This document shows positions 42,269 to 50,239 of a stretch of DNA of 64,000 bases, piece after piece. The notes below the pieces were generated by a model. The model worked only from the letters and a program-made list of their open reading frames with translations, did not search any database and was not told the DNA's origin. Within the stretch, counting starts at the first letter, position 1, and every line of letters starts with the position of its first letter. The translations under genes were made by a program, and so were the position numbers. The DNA is from an uncultured Bacteroidota bacterium (GTDB taxonomy: Bacteria > Bacteroidota > Bacteroidia > Chitinophagales > Chitinophagaceae). The stretch spans positions 1 to 64,000 of the forward strand of contig CAIVEW010000073.1 of the NCBI GenBank assembly GCA_903905065.1, written 5' to 3'.

Positions 42269-42512
42269 CAAAGAACTTCAGAAAACCGAATGCGAAGGGG
42301 CAACTGCGGGCGACGTTGCGCTGGTACTCAGTTGGTCGCTATTCGAACGAAAAAATGTCAGCAAGGAACACCTCCCTCCTGTTTTTAGGGGGACATGCTG
42401 GAAAGCAGTGTTCCAGCGGGGTGGTTGACTCGCGCTCGATCAACTTACAGCTTGGCACGGTTTTTAATTGTTCGTAACAGGATACATTTCTTAAACAGGT
42501 AAAAAGCTTTTT

Positions 42513-42803
42513 ATGAACAGGACAGCATATATAGCCGGTAAGATCACAGGACTTCCTAAAGGTATTGTAAAAGACAAATTCAACATTATGGCAAGGCAGT
42601 TGTCGGGAATGGGTTACCATGTGGTAAAACCCGAAGCCGTAACTGACGACACAAAATCATGGGACGATGCTGTGCGGGAAGATATAAAGCATATGCTGGA
42701 ATGTGACGAAGTGCATCTGCTCCCCGATTGGCAAGATAGCCGTGGCGCCCAGTTGGAGCGCGACATAGCCATACGCCTCGGCATGCAGGTAGTATATCAT
42801 TGA
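42513..42803 (+). CDS. DUF4406 phage protein (nucleoside deoxyribosyltransferase-like)
   Basis: A 96-residue protein opening with TAYIAGKITGLPKG, the DUF4406 signature, and containing SWDDAVREDIKHMLECDEVHLLPDW and GAQLERDIAIRLGM. The fold is related to nucleoside 2-deoxyribosyltransferases, with the nucleotide loop in AGKITG and the helix in REDIKHM. It is common in phages and may act on nucleotides. It is the last recognisable phage gene; a terminator follows. Confidence 0.82.
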   Translation: MNRTAYIAGKITGLPKGIVKDKFNIMARQLSGMGYHVVKPEAVTDDTKSWDDAVREDIKHMLECDEVHLLPDWQDSRGAQLERDIAIRLGMQVVYH

Positions 42804-42825
42804 TCACTGTGAATTTATAGTTAAT

Positions 42826-42866
42826 GGTATGGCACACTTTCAAAATGTGCCATACCTATTTGCTTT
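42826..42866 (+). terminator. intrinsic terminator at the end of the phage relic
   Basis: GGTATGGCACA (42826-42836) pairs perfectly with TGTGCCATACC (42846-42856) around a 9-nt loop and is followed by TATTTGCTTTT. It lies 22 nt after the DUF4406 stop. Confidence 0.7.
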
Positions 42867-42966
42867 TACCTGAAACAGTTATTTCCTAAAAATCTACAGA
42901 TTCGGCGCACAAACAGCGTAATATAATCGCACGATTTCGTATATTTAAAGGAAACAATCCCTTTTT

Positions 42967-44994
42967 ATGTTGATCATCTCAGGTAAGCTATTTAATAGCA
43001 ATAGTATCACAGTGGGATTTTTCAGGGTTATCATTGTTATTTTTCTCTGCCCGTCAATCAATTCGATTGCCCGCTCAAATAACTACCTGCCATTATTAAA
43101 CAAAATTGATAGTTGTTGTAAAGATGATCTGCGCTTGTACCCGCAACTATATCATGTAGCATTTCATAAAAACGTCAATAAATATAACTATGTATATTTC
43201 TCTGGCTGGCTGGAACAAGAAACAAATCAATATTATCAGTTTCTTGAAGTAACAGGTCAGCGAACTCGCTTGCAAAAATCAGTGGTTGACAACGTTGTGC
43301 CGTATGCAGATGATCGGGAAATACTGGATAGTATCGCAACGTACGGCGATATCTTCGGGAGATTGGGGCAAAGATTCGGGAAAATATATTGCGGAAGAAG
43401 TGAGGTTCCGAGTTATTTTGTAGCACTATGGGCATACAAGCACAAAAATGAACAACTTGCCTTCCAGGTTCTTTCAAAACTCCATGAAAACGAGTCGGAT
43501 ACACGATATGCCATGAATGGACTTGGCTATATGTACTTCAATGAGATGCTTTATGCCTATTGCAACGAACGGAATTATTTGAAAGCTGCTTCCTTTGGTG
43601 ATCACCTGACTGGTTCTACATTTATAGGATTTGAGTACAGGGAAACAGCCAGAGAGCTCACCAGGCAACTGCAGAGAAAACCAGATGATTATGTGAGTGT
43701 GAACTTACCTGACTCGGCCAACTGGCAGAGGATAAAAGTGGGAATGAATAGGACAGAACAATTAAATTATCTGTTAGACAGGATTCACCTGTTAAATTGT
43801 ATTCAGTATGATCAGCCTGGGGGCATATCGTATGCTGACGGGCAGAAGTCTATTACATCCGATAGCCTGCTCAAATTGCCCGGCAATTTTTGGGACAATG
43901 ATAAAAAATACCAGCTTATCAATCCATATCAGGAGATTTTGTCAATGAAGCTTTCTTTGGACGAAACTGGATCGCTGGTTCCAAGGCTTACAGATAGCGA
44001 ATTTATCCCTGCTTATAGCTATTTTCGCGATTTCATGTGCCAACGGACCCTTCACAAATATAGCTGGGTGATAGAGGACCTTATTTTTCAGATCACAAAC
44101 AAACATTTTGTTGACATTTCTTCCTTTGACAGCCTTGATCTAAAAACCAAAAGGCAAAAAATTGATAGCATTGTTCTATGGTGCAGTGCAAATTCAGGTA
44201 TTAGCGAGCAGGAGCGGCAACGTAATATATTATCAGAAACAAAAAGTTGGATTGAATTTAAGAAATTGCTGCAAAAATCAGTAGACAGTAAAGATTCTTC
44301 TATTACCGATATACTTGCGAAGAGATTTGGCGATTTCCAGGACGCTACTTATTCATGGCAAGGCCCGGACGGTTTCATAGCCGAGGCAATGTTTGAATTA
44401 AGTTCAGGATCAGAACATGACATACGATTTGTGCTCGAGTGGCAAAAGAAAAACAATGACGATTGGGTTCAGCTCTGGGCGTCGCTTTTCCTTCTCAAAT
44501 TCGATAAAGGGAATTACTGCCAGCACCTTGCATCGCTTGAAAACGTGTTGGTGAAATGTGACGGTCTAACCTATTATCCACATGCGGTAAAGCTGTTGCT
44601 CCAACAGAATGAGCCGAAAGCAAAGCAATTGGCCGAAGGTATTCTTAAGAAAGATGGTTTTACGCGGATGTTTGGTTATGGGAACGACCAAGAAATACTA
44701 AAACTACTGCTGGCTGACAAAAGCGACAGTACACTGGTTTGTTTAACCAAAGGTTTGAATAATTTCAATGGTGATGGAGGTTGGTATGGTACAGGGAGTA
44801 AATCGGTTTCTTTAACATGCGATCGATTTGTAAGGGCTGTAGCCGGATGGAGAGACAACAAGAATGAATATAAAATTGAATGGTCACTCGAGAAAAGACA
44901 GGATTATTGCCGTACGCTTTCCGCGTGGCTTACTGAACAGTATGGATTATTAAAAGAGGGAAAAAGAAGCGCGATTAAACCAGAGAAAGATTAG
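42967..44994 (+). CDS. large exported or anchored protein of unknown function
   Basis: A 675-residue protein. A hydrophobic segment (about 14-30; VGFFRVIIVIFLCPSINSIA) looks like a signal peptide or anchor. The rest is soluble, helical and rich in Asp/Lys/Leu, with repeated aromatic-helix pairs (LAFQVLSKLHENESDTRYAM; HLASLENVLVKCDGLTYYPH; LAEGILKKDGFTRMFGYGN) that could be TPR- or HEAT-like repeats. No catalytic motif was recognised. Base composition is more AT-rich than the flanking housekeeping genes, and it directly follows the phage relic, so it may be accessory DNA. Confidence 0.6.
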   Translation: MLIISGKLFNSNSITVGFFRVIIVIFLCPSINSIARSNNYLPLLNKIDSCCKDDLRLYPQLYHVAFHKNVNKYNYVYFSGWLEQETNQYYQFLEVTGQRTRLQKSVVDNVVPYADDREILDSIATYGDIFGRLGQRFGKIYCGRSEVPSYFVALWAYKHKNEQLAFQVLSKLHENESDTRYAMNGLGYMYFNEMLYAYCNERNYLKAASFGDHLTGSTFIGFEYRETARELTRQLQRKPDDYVSVNLPDSANWQRIKVGMNRTEQLNYLLDRIHLLNCIQYDQPGGISYADGQKSITSDSLLKLPGNFWDNDKKYQLINPYQEILSMKLSLDETGSLVPRLTDSEFIPAYSYFRDFMCQRTLHKYSWVIEDLIFQITNKHFVDISSFDSLDLKTKRQKIDSIVLWCSANSGISEQERQRNILSETKSWIEFKKLLQKSVDSKDSSITDILAKRFGDFQDATYSWQGPDGFIAEAMFELSSGSEHDIRFVLEWQKKNNDDWVQLWASLFLLKFDKGNYCQHLASLENVLVKCDGLTYYPHAVKLLLQQNEPKAKQLAEGILKKDGFTRMFGYGNDQEILKLLLADKSDSTLVCLTKGLNNFNGDGGWYGTGSKSVSLTCDRFVRAVAGWRDNKNEYKIEWSLEKRQDYCRTLSAWLTEQYGLLKEGKRSAIKPEKD

Positions 44995-45133
44995 CGCAAA
45001 AATTGGGCAAAACTGAGCAACTTTTGAGCAACAATATGTGGATAGCTTTTTTCTAATTCGCTGGCTGTCAACCAAGTAATCCTTAAATCCAGTGAACAAT
45101 TTTTTTTCTCTGTAGGTGAGCAATTTCTGCACT

Positions 45134-45175
45134 ACCTGTTAACCTATCAACATGTTAACCTCAACTTATCACCTA
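45134..45175. repeat. TTAACC-rich spacer
   Basis: Two GTTAACC copies 16 bp apart and near copies (ACCTATCAAC, CTCAACTTATCACC). It resembles the spacers at 39602-39691 and 60488-60520. The 44995-45172 gap holds no gene. Confidence 0.4.
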
Positions 45176-45730
45176 CTCCCCCCATCTATATCCTGCCGCA
45201 TTCAGCCCGGCCAGTTGCAGCACCCGGTGAATGACCGTATAGGCAACATCGTCCAGCGTTGTTGGGCCGCTGTAAAAGGAGGGCGTAGCCGGGCAGATGA
45301 TGCCGCCGGCTTCGGTAACTGTGGTCATGTTGCGGAGATGAATGAGGCTGTAAGGTGTTTCGCGCACTACACAGATCAGTTTACGGCGTTCTTTCAGCAT
45401 TACATCCGCCGCGCGGGTCACCAGGTCGTTGCTCAAGCCGCCGGCTATGCGGCCCAGTGTGCCCATGCTGCATGGGCAAATGATAAGTGCGCCGTAGGAA
45501 GAACTTCCAGAAGCAAAGGGGGCCATGAAATCGGTCTTCTCCCACACTTTAAAAGGAAATTGCGTAAAGTCTTTATTGCCAAGTTCATGCTGCCAGACGG
45601 TATAGGCATTATCGCTCCACACAACCGACACCTCTGCCACCTGCTCCTTCAGTCGTAGCAACTGCTCCAGCAGCACCTTTGCATAAATCGACCCGCTTGC
45701 CCCTGTTACCGCTACTGCTATTTTTATCAT
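45173..45730 (-). CDS. ubiX: flavin prenyltransferase UbiX
   Basis: A 185-residue enzyme that prenylates FMN to make the cofactor of UbiD-type decarboxylases. It opens with IKIAVAVTGASGSIYAKVLLEQL, has the FMN-binding ALIICPCSMGTLGRIAGGLSNDLVTRAADVMLKERRKL block and the closing ETPYSLIHLRNM..AGGIICPATPSFY. The start at ATG 45730 is right for the family; a longer in-frame start would cross its promoter element at 45751-45758. No ubiD is nearby, though prFMN may be used elsewhere in the genome. Confidence 0.95.
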   Translation of the reverse strand: MIKIAVAVTGASGSIYAKVLLEQLLRLKEQVAEVSVVWSDNAYTVWQHELGNKDFTQFPFKVWEKTDFMAPFASGSSSYGALIICPCSMGTLGRIAGGLSNDLVTRAADVMLKERRKLICVVRETPYSLIHLRNMTTVTEAGGIICPATPSFYSGPTTLDDVAYTVIHRVLQLAGLNAAGYRWGE

Positions 45731-45750
45731 AAAATTCTTTGGCGAAACAA

Positions 45751-45758
45751 CAAAACTA
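45751..45758 (-). promoter_or_regulatory. -7 promoter element of ubiX
   Basis: Minus-strand TAGTTTTG, exact TAnnTTTG match, 20 nt before the ubiX ATG. Confidence 0.45.
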
Positions 45759-45800
45759 CATGGTTTATTTGTAAATTCGTCTTTCAAAAATTGCCTAAAA

Positions 45801-46397
45801 ATGAAACGTGTATTGCTTTTTGCCATTCCTGTTGTAATGCTGAGCGTAGCATTGCTTGCCTGGAAAAAAACACCGCCGCCTGCTGCTCCTGCCGAAGGAA
45901 TTCACTGGATCACATCTATAGATGAATTGCAGGCCAAAATGCAGGCCAACCCCAAGAAAGTGTATATGGACGTTTATACCGACTGGTGCGGCTGGTGTAA
46001 AAAAATGGACGCTACTACCTTCCAGAACCCGGACCTGATTAAGTACATGAACAATAACTTTTACGCCGTGCGCTTCAATGCAGAAACTAAGGATGTTATT
46101 CATTTCAAAGGCAAAGAATATACGTTTAATCCCCAATTCAAGGCAAATACATTTGCGGTAGAGTTGATGAAAGGTCAGATGTCTTTTCCTACGGCCATAA
46201 TTATGATGGAAAATTTCCAGGATGGCGGCACACAGGTTATTCCCGGCTATATGGAAGTAAAACAGATAGAGCCGCTGCTTACTTACTTTGGTGATAACGT
46301 CAACAAGCACCAACCCTGGGACGCATATCTGAATTCATATAAACCTAAATGGGACCATGGTGTTGCCACCGATATGACACCGCCGGCAGGACACTAA
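45801..46397 (+). CDS. thioredoxin-like exported protein, paralogue A
   Basis: A 198-residue thioredoxin-fold protein (DUF255/DsbD-gamma-like). A signal or anchor segment (RVLLFAIPVVMLSVALLAW) is followed by ITSIDELQAKMQANPKKVYM, then DVYTDWCGWCKKMDATTFQN with the CxxC pair Cys-Gly-Trp-Cys. Next come YMNNNFYAVRFNAETKDVIH and the cis-Pro in SFPTAIIM. It should act as a periplasmic thiol reductant. The following gene encodes a near copy, so the pair comes from a recent duplication. Confidence 0.88.
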   Translation: MKRVLLFAIPVVMLSVALLAWKKTPPPAAPAEGIHWITSIDELQAKMQANPKKVYMDVYTDWCGWCKKMDATTFQNPDLIKYMNNNFYAVRFNAETKDVIHFKGKEYTFNPQFKANTFAVELMKGQMSFPTAIIMMENFQDGGTQVIPGYMEVKQIEPLLTYFGDNVNKHQPWDAYLNSYKPKWDHGVATDMTPPAGH

Positions 46398-46463
46398 ACT
46401 CAGATCTCTTGAAGATCATTAGTCAGCGCACGTATAATGAAAGTCAAGCAAAGAAATAATCAT

Positions 46464-47051
46464 ATGAAATTAGCATCAGTTTTACTGGCAGTACTTTTAC
46501 CTTTTTCAGCTTTCTGCCAGGGCAATGCCAACGACAACCAGATACATTGGATAACTTCTATTGATGAACTGCAGGCCAAAATGCAGCAAAGCCCCAAAAA
46601 AGTGTATATAGATATGTACACCGACTGGTGTGGGTGGTGCAAGAAGATGGACGCCACTACCTTCCAGAATCCGGACCTGGTAAAGTACATGAACAACAAT
46701 TTTTACGCGGTGCGTTTTAACGCGGAGACCAAAGATGTTATTCACTTCCAGGGCAAAGATTATAAGTTTGATTCTGCGCACAGGGCCAATATGTTCGCCG
46801 TGGAGATGATGAAAGGACAGCTGACCTACCCTACTGCAATTTTTTTGATGGAAAATTTTCAAAACCCGAATCCAATACCCGGTTATCGCAGCGTGTCAGA
46901 ACTGGAAGTAATGATCACTTACTTTGGCGACAACGCATTCAGGCACAAATCATGGGATGCATATCAAAAAGAATACCAACCAAGATGGGAGCACGGTACG
47001 CCGGCTGAGGTGACAGCGCCGCCGCACGTTTCGCCTGAGTCTCCCCACTAA
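46464..47051 (+). CDS. thioredoxin-like exported protein, paralogue B
   Basis: A 195-residue protein from ATG 46464, which begins a clean signal peptide (MKLASVLLAVLLPFSAFCQ); an ATG 27 nt upstream would add a charged extension. The mature part nearly repeats its neighbour: ITSIDELQAKMQQSPKKVYI, TDWCGWCKKMDATTFQNPDL, YMNNNFYAVRFNAETKDVIH. The signal differs (cleavable here, anchor-like there), so the two copies may work in different places or states. It is convergent with nth. Confidence 0.88.
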   Translation: MKLASVLLAVLLPFSAFCQGNANDNQIHWITSIDELQAKMQQSPKKVYIDMYTDWCGWCKKMDATTFQNPDLVKYMNNNFYAVRFNAETKDVIHFQGKDYKFDSAHRANMFAVEMMKGQLTYPTAIFLMENFQNPNPIPGYRSVSELEVMITYFGDNAFRHKSWDAYQKEYQPRWEHGTPAEVTAPPHVSPESPH

Positions 47052-47069
47052 AGATTATTGTACGGAAAG

Positions 47070-47741
47070 TTATTCTTCTTCCAGATTAGCCGCTGCAATG
47101 TATCGCATATCTGAATGATAAAATTTGCACGCTGGCCTCAGTCCGCATTCTTCGCACTTGGGCCGTCGGGCTGCACAGATGTATCGGCCATGCAGTATCA
47201 GCCAGTGGTGAGCTATCGCTAACAGATCTTTGGGAATATTAGCTACAAGTTGTTGTTCGGTTTGCAGTGGCGTCTTTGCATTCGTGGTGAGGCCTATCCT
47301 CGCCGCCACCCGGAAAACATGAGTATCCACAGCCATACCCGGTTGATGAAATACCACTGATACGATCACATTTGCCGTCTTGCGCCCTACGCCCGGCAAT
47401 TTTACAAGGTCTTCCATGTTGTCGGGTACCTCACCATGAAATTGCTCCATCAGCATTTTGGCCATGCCTATCAGGTGCCGGGTTTTGTTGTTGGCGAACG
47501 TAACACTCCGTATCAACGGCTCTACGTCTTCAAACTTTGCTGTGGCAAGGCTTTCGGGACTTGGGAATTTCTGGAACAAGGTCGGAGTAACCATGTTCAC
47601 CCGCTTATCGGTACATTGAGCGGAGAGGATCACAGCTACCAACAATTCATAAGGATCGGTATAGTGCAGCTCGGTTTCAGCATCAGGCATATTTTTCTGA
47701 AACCAGTCTATTACGAATGTGTAGCGTTCTTTTTTGGTCAT
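47070..47741 (-). CDS. nth: endonuclease III
   Basis: A 223-residue DNA glycosylase/AP lyase that removes oxidised pyrimidines. The helix-hairpin-helix LPGVGRKTANVI includes catalytic Lys121, with Asp139 in AVDTHVFRVAARIG. The [4Fe-4S] cluster ligands are Cys189, 196, 199 and 205 (C-x6-C-x2-C-x5-C). The start MTKKERYTF (47741) fits the family; a longer start would read through a repeat hairpin. Complete and normal in length. Confidence 0.97.
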   Translation of the reverse strand: MTKKERYTFVIDWFQKNMPDAETELHYTDPYELLVAVILSAQCTDKRVNMVTPTLFQKFPSPESLATAKFEDVEPLIRSVTFANNKTRHLIGMAKMLMEQFHGEVPDNMEDLVKLPGVGRKTANVIVSVVFHQPGMAVDTHVFRVAARIGLTTNAKTPLQTEQQLVANIPKDLLAIAHHWLILHGRYICAARRPKCEECGLRPACKFYHSDMRYIAAANLEEE

Positions 47742-47762
47742 TAACCCCTCCTTCCCCCTAAC

Positions 47763-47780
47763 CTGCCTGCTGGTAGGCAA
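47763..47780. repeat. hairpin CTGCCTGCTGGTAGGCAA family, copy 2
   Basis: TGCCT/AGGCA stem around GCTGGT (47764-47779). Compared with the copy at 38229-38246 it is in reverse orientation, with 16 of 18 positions identical. It lies upstream of nth. Confidence 0.6.
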
Positions 47781-47864
47781 GAAGGGGAGTTTGCTTGTGA
47801 ATATATATCTTCAACTTCAGTGTCATTCCTCTTCAAAAATAATATTTTAAATAAGAAGGGGGAG

Positions 47865-47876
47865 CCCCTTTAGGGG
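47865..47876. repeat. hairpin CCCC-TTTA-GGGG
   Basis: A short G/C stem inside GGGGGAGCCCC-TTTA-GGGGTTTGGGG, 7 nt after the msrB stop on its transcribed side. Same type as the hairpins at 38094, 40594 and 41435. Confidence 0.5.
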
Positions 47877-47883
47877 TTTGGGG

Positions 47884-48399
47884 TTACTTTTCTTCAAAAT
47901 GCAGGGCATAGCCATTCATGCAGTAACGTAAGCCAGTTGGCCGGGGACCATCATCAAAAACATGGCCAAGATGGCCACCGCAGCGCGCGCAAACTACTTC
48001 ATCTCGTTCCATACCAAGGGAATTATCTTTAGCCTGAAGTACGCTGTTGCTGTTATAGGGTTGATAAAAACTTGGCCAGCCGGTGCCGCTGTCGAATTTT
48101 GTGTCGGAGCTAAAGAGGATATGCCCGCAGGCCGCACAATGGTAAATACCCTTTTTAGGATTATGAACATACGGGCCTGTATTAGCTATCTCGGTGCCTT
48201 TTTCGCGCATGATGTCGTACACTTTCGGCGCCAGTATCTTTTTCCACTCGGCATTGCTAACGTTTAGTTTGCTATTGTCGGAGGGTTTGTAATAAGGGTT
48301 TTTGCTTTCATCCTGCGGTTGCTGGGCTGCGCAGGAAATGATACCGGTAAAGCCAATGGCTAATAAAAAAAGGACAGCGGTCTTTTTCATGTTTCTCAT
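47884..48399 (-). CDS. msrB: peptide-methionine (R)-S-oxide reductase, lipoprotein
   Basis: A 171-residue MsrB that repairs oxidised methionine. Unlike cytoplasmic MsrB it has a signal ending in a lipobox (GIISC, Cys23), so it should be lipid-anchored in the cell envelope. Zinc ligands are Cys88/Cys91 (CAAC) and Cys137/Cys140 (CARC). The SGTGWPSF substrate loop is present, and the catalytic Cys160 is in RYCMNGYALHF. The start is ATG 48399 or the ATG 9 nt later; both give a signal peptide. Confidence 0.95.
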   Translation of the reverse strand: MRNMKKTAVLFLLAIGFTGIISCAAQQPQDESKNPYYKPSDNSKLNVSNAEWKKILAPKVYDIMREKGTEIANTGPYVHNPKKGIYHCAACGHILFSSDTKFDSGTGWPSFYQPYNSNSVLQAKDNSLGMERDEVVCARCGGHLGHVFDDGPRPTGLRYCMNGYALHFEEK

Positions 48400-48573
48400 A
48401 ATTTTTTCTTTTGTGAACAGATATAAACGCAAAAAAAAGACAGGTGGATTTCCCTGAAATGTTAAAAGCAAATATTCACATTAAAAAAAGCACTAACCAA
48501 AAATAATGAAAAGAAAATAAGCAACTATACTAACACGATATTAAATAATAAAGTATTTTGCGAGTGAATTCAT

Positions 48574-48759
48574 ATGAAAAACAAATTAGCCGGTTTAATA
48601 GCGCTGTTAGTGATGCTTATCTTCGCAAGCAGTTGTGGCCGTACCATTTATAGCGCAAGGTATGCCAATAAGAAAAAGTATACGCACTATAAAGCGCACA
48701 ACTATTTCTGGCACCGTCACCATTATCGCCCACGGGCGCACTATGGCGGCTACTGGTAA
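48574..48759 (+). CDS. small His/Tyr-rich lipoprotein
   Basis: A 61-residue protein with a lipoprotein signal (LLVMLIFASSC, Cys21). The mature part is only about 40 residues and strongly enriched in His, Tyr and Arg/Lys (KKYTHYKAHNYFWHRHHYRP). No family recognised; metal binding through the His cluster is possible. It diverges from msrB. Confidence 0.65.
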   Translation: MKNKLAGLIALLVMLIFASSCGRTIYSARYANKKKYTHYKAHNYFWHRHHYRPRAHYGGYW

Positions 48760-48785
48760 ACGATCTTCTTTTCCGTAATTGGCTA

Positions 48786-48992
48786 ATGGCGACTATGAAC
48801 AACAAAAAAGCGGTGGCAATAATAAGAATTATCGGAGGGCTTACTGCCGTTTCAGGCCTTGTTTATGGTAGTTATGTGGGTAAGGCTGGTTATTTATTCG
48901 CGTCTATTGGCTTTTGCATGATCGTTGTCTCCTCGATTCTTAACAGCCGTGCGGCGGTGTCAGCAAAGAATAATCACCAGGCCAATTTTTAA
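48786..48992 (+). CDS. small two-helix membrane protein
   Basis: A 68-residue protein with two hydrophobic helices (about 12-29 and 34-52; VAIIRIIGGLTAVSGLVYGS and YLFASIGFCMIVVSSIL) and a polar tail. No family recognised. ATG 48795 is an alternative start. It starts 26 nt after the lipoprotein gene; its last 4 nt overlap the end of convergent galE. Confidence 0.6.
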   Translation: MATMNNKKAVAIIRIIGGLTAVSGLVYGSYVGKAGYLFASIGFCMIVVSSILNSRAAVSAKNNHQANF

Positions 48993-50026
48993 CCTGCCAC
49001 AGGTTTTTTAGAGGCGGCAACAGCCTGCTCCCAGCGCCACGCAGTATCCATCATTGCATCAAGGTCATACTTAGTTTCCCAGCCCAGTAATTTGCGGGCT
49101 TTGTTGTTGTTGGCATACACCTCGATCACATCTCCTGCGCGGCGTGGCCCCAGTTTATAATTCAGTTTTTGTCCCGACACTTTTTCAAAGGCCGCTATTA
49201 GTTCCAGCACGGTTACGCCATTACCCGTACCCAGGTTAAACACTTCGCAGTTCGATTTGTTTCGGTCTTCAATGATGTATTGTAATGCTTTTGTGTGGGC
49301 ATGGGCTATATCGCTCACATGAATGTAATCGCGGACGCACGAGCCATCACGGGTATCATAATCGGTGCCGAAAACATTCATTTCTTTCCGGGCGCCGATA
49401 GCTGTTTTTGTGATCACAGGCACTACGCTTTCAGAGAGGTCCTGAAACTCGCCGATAAGCGCCGAAGGGTGGGCGCCAACCGGGTTGAAATAACGGAGCA
49501 ATATCGTGTTGAAGTCTTTATGAAGATTTGTGAAGTCGCGGCAAATGGCTTCGCCCATTTGTTTGGTACGTGCATATGGTGACTCTGGCTCTGCCAGCGG
49601 TGCTTCCTCTGATACCGGCAACTGGCTGGTGTTGCCATATACCGAACACGATGAGGAGAACACAAAATTATCCACATCAAAGTCTTCTGCGCACTGCAGT
49701 ATATTGATCAGTGAGTTGAGGTTGTTCTTAAAATACATCAGCGGCTGCTCCACCGATTCCGGTACAGATTTGAAAGCGGCAAAGTGAATAACGCCTTCGA
49801 GGTCCGGGTTTTCGATGAAGATCGCTTCGGTATCATCCAGGTCGCAAAGATCTACCTTGTAGTTCTTTATCGGCCGGCCCACGATCTTCTCAATGCCATG
49901 CAGCATCTTCATAGATCCCCTCGATAGGTCATCAACGGAAATAACGTCAAAACCATTCTGAATGAGGTCCACTATTGTATGGCCGCCAATGTAGCCGCAA
50001 CCCCCGGTAACAAGTATCTTGCTCAT
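48989..50026 (-). CDS. galE: UDP-glucose 4-epimerase
   Basis: A 345-residue short-chain dehydrogenase-type epimerase interconverting UDP-glucose and UDP-galactose. The NAD motif GGCGYIGGHT is at residues 8-17, the catalytic Ser/Tyr/Lys lies in SSSCSVYGN and YARTKQMGE, and RYFNPVGAHPSA and RDYIHVSDIAHAH are family blocks. It supplies sugar for surface polysaccharides. It stands between two other minus-strand genes with a 213-nt A/T-rich gap upstream, in which no further gene is seen. Confidence 0.96.
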   Translation of the reverse strand: MSKILVTGGCGYIGGHTIVDLIQNGFDVISVDDLSRGSMKMLHGIEKIVGRPIKNYKVDLCDLDDTEAIFIENPDLEGVIHFAAFKSVPESVEQPLMYFKNNLNSLINILQCAEDFDVDNFVFSSSCSVYGNTSQLPVSEEAPLAEPESPYARTKQMGEAICRDFTNLHKDFNTILLRYFNPVGAHPSALIGEFQDLSESVVPVITKTAIGARKEMNVFGTDYDTRDGSCVRDYIHVSDIAHAHTKALQYIIEDRNKSNCEVFNLGTGNGVTVLELIAAFEKVSGQKLNYKLGPRRAGDVIEVYANNNKARKLLGWETKYDLDAMMDTAWRWEQAVAASKKPVAG

Positions 50027-50239
50027 AAATCAAAAGTTAAAAAGCCTACCCGAAATGTCTACGAATGAATCCTGACACAATGGGTGTATTGCAAATATAT
50101 GGGGTAGGTAACTTCAGATAAATTTTTTTTATTCGGATTTTATGGCTATTCTTTTTGATCAAAAAAATGTACAAATTCCTTCGAAAAATTAAACACAGAC
50201 GATTGGGTTTTGGAATTTCAGTTTTCACATTTCACCTTC

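Larger units (their letters stand above)
38585..42803. mobile_element. relic of a Mu-like transposable phage (early region)
   Basis: Genes in order: c-type repressor (minus), then plus-strand MuB-like ATPase, DnaA domain IV protein, small proteins, Gam-like DNA-end protector and DUF4406. This is the early module of Bacteroidota Mu-like phages, but the MuA transposase that normally sits before MuB is absent, and there are no lysis, head or tail genes. The borders given are gene borders; the Mu-type ends were not located. Confidence 0.65.

Noticed and set aside
38585-42803. Complete inducible prophage
   Set aside because: No transposase, integrase, terminase, capsid, tail or lysis genes; only the early module is present.
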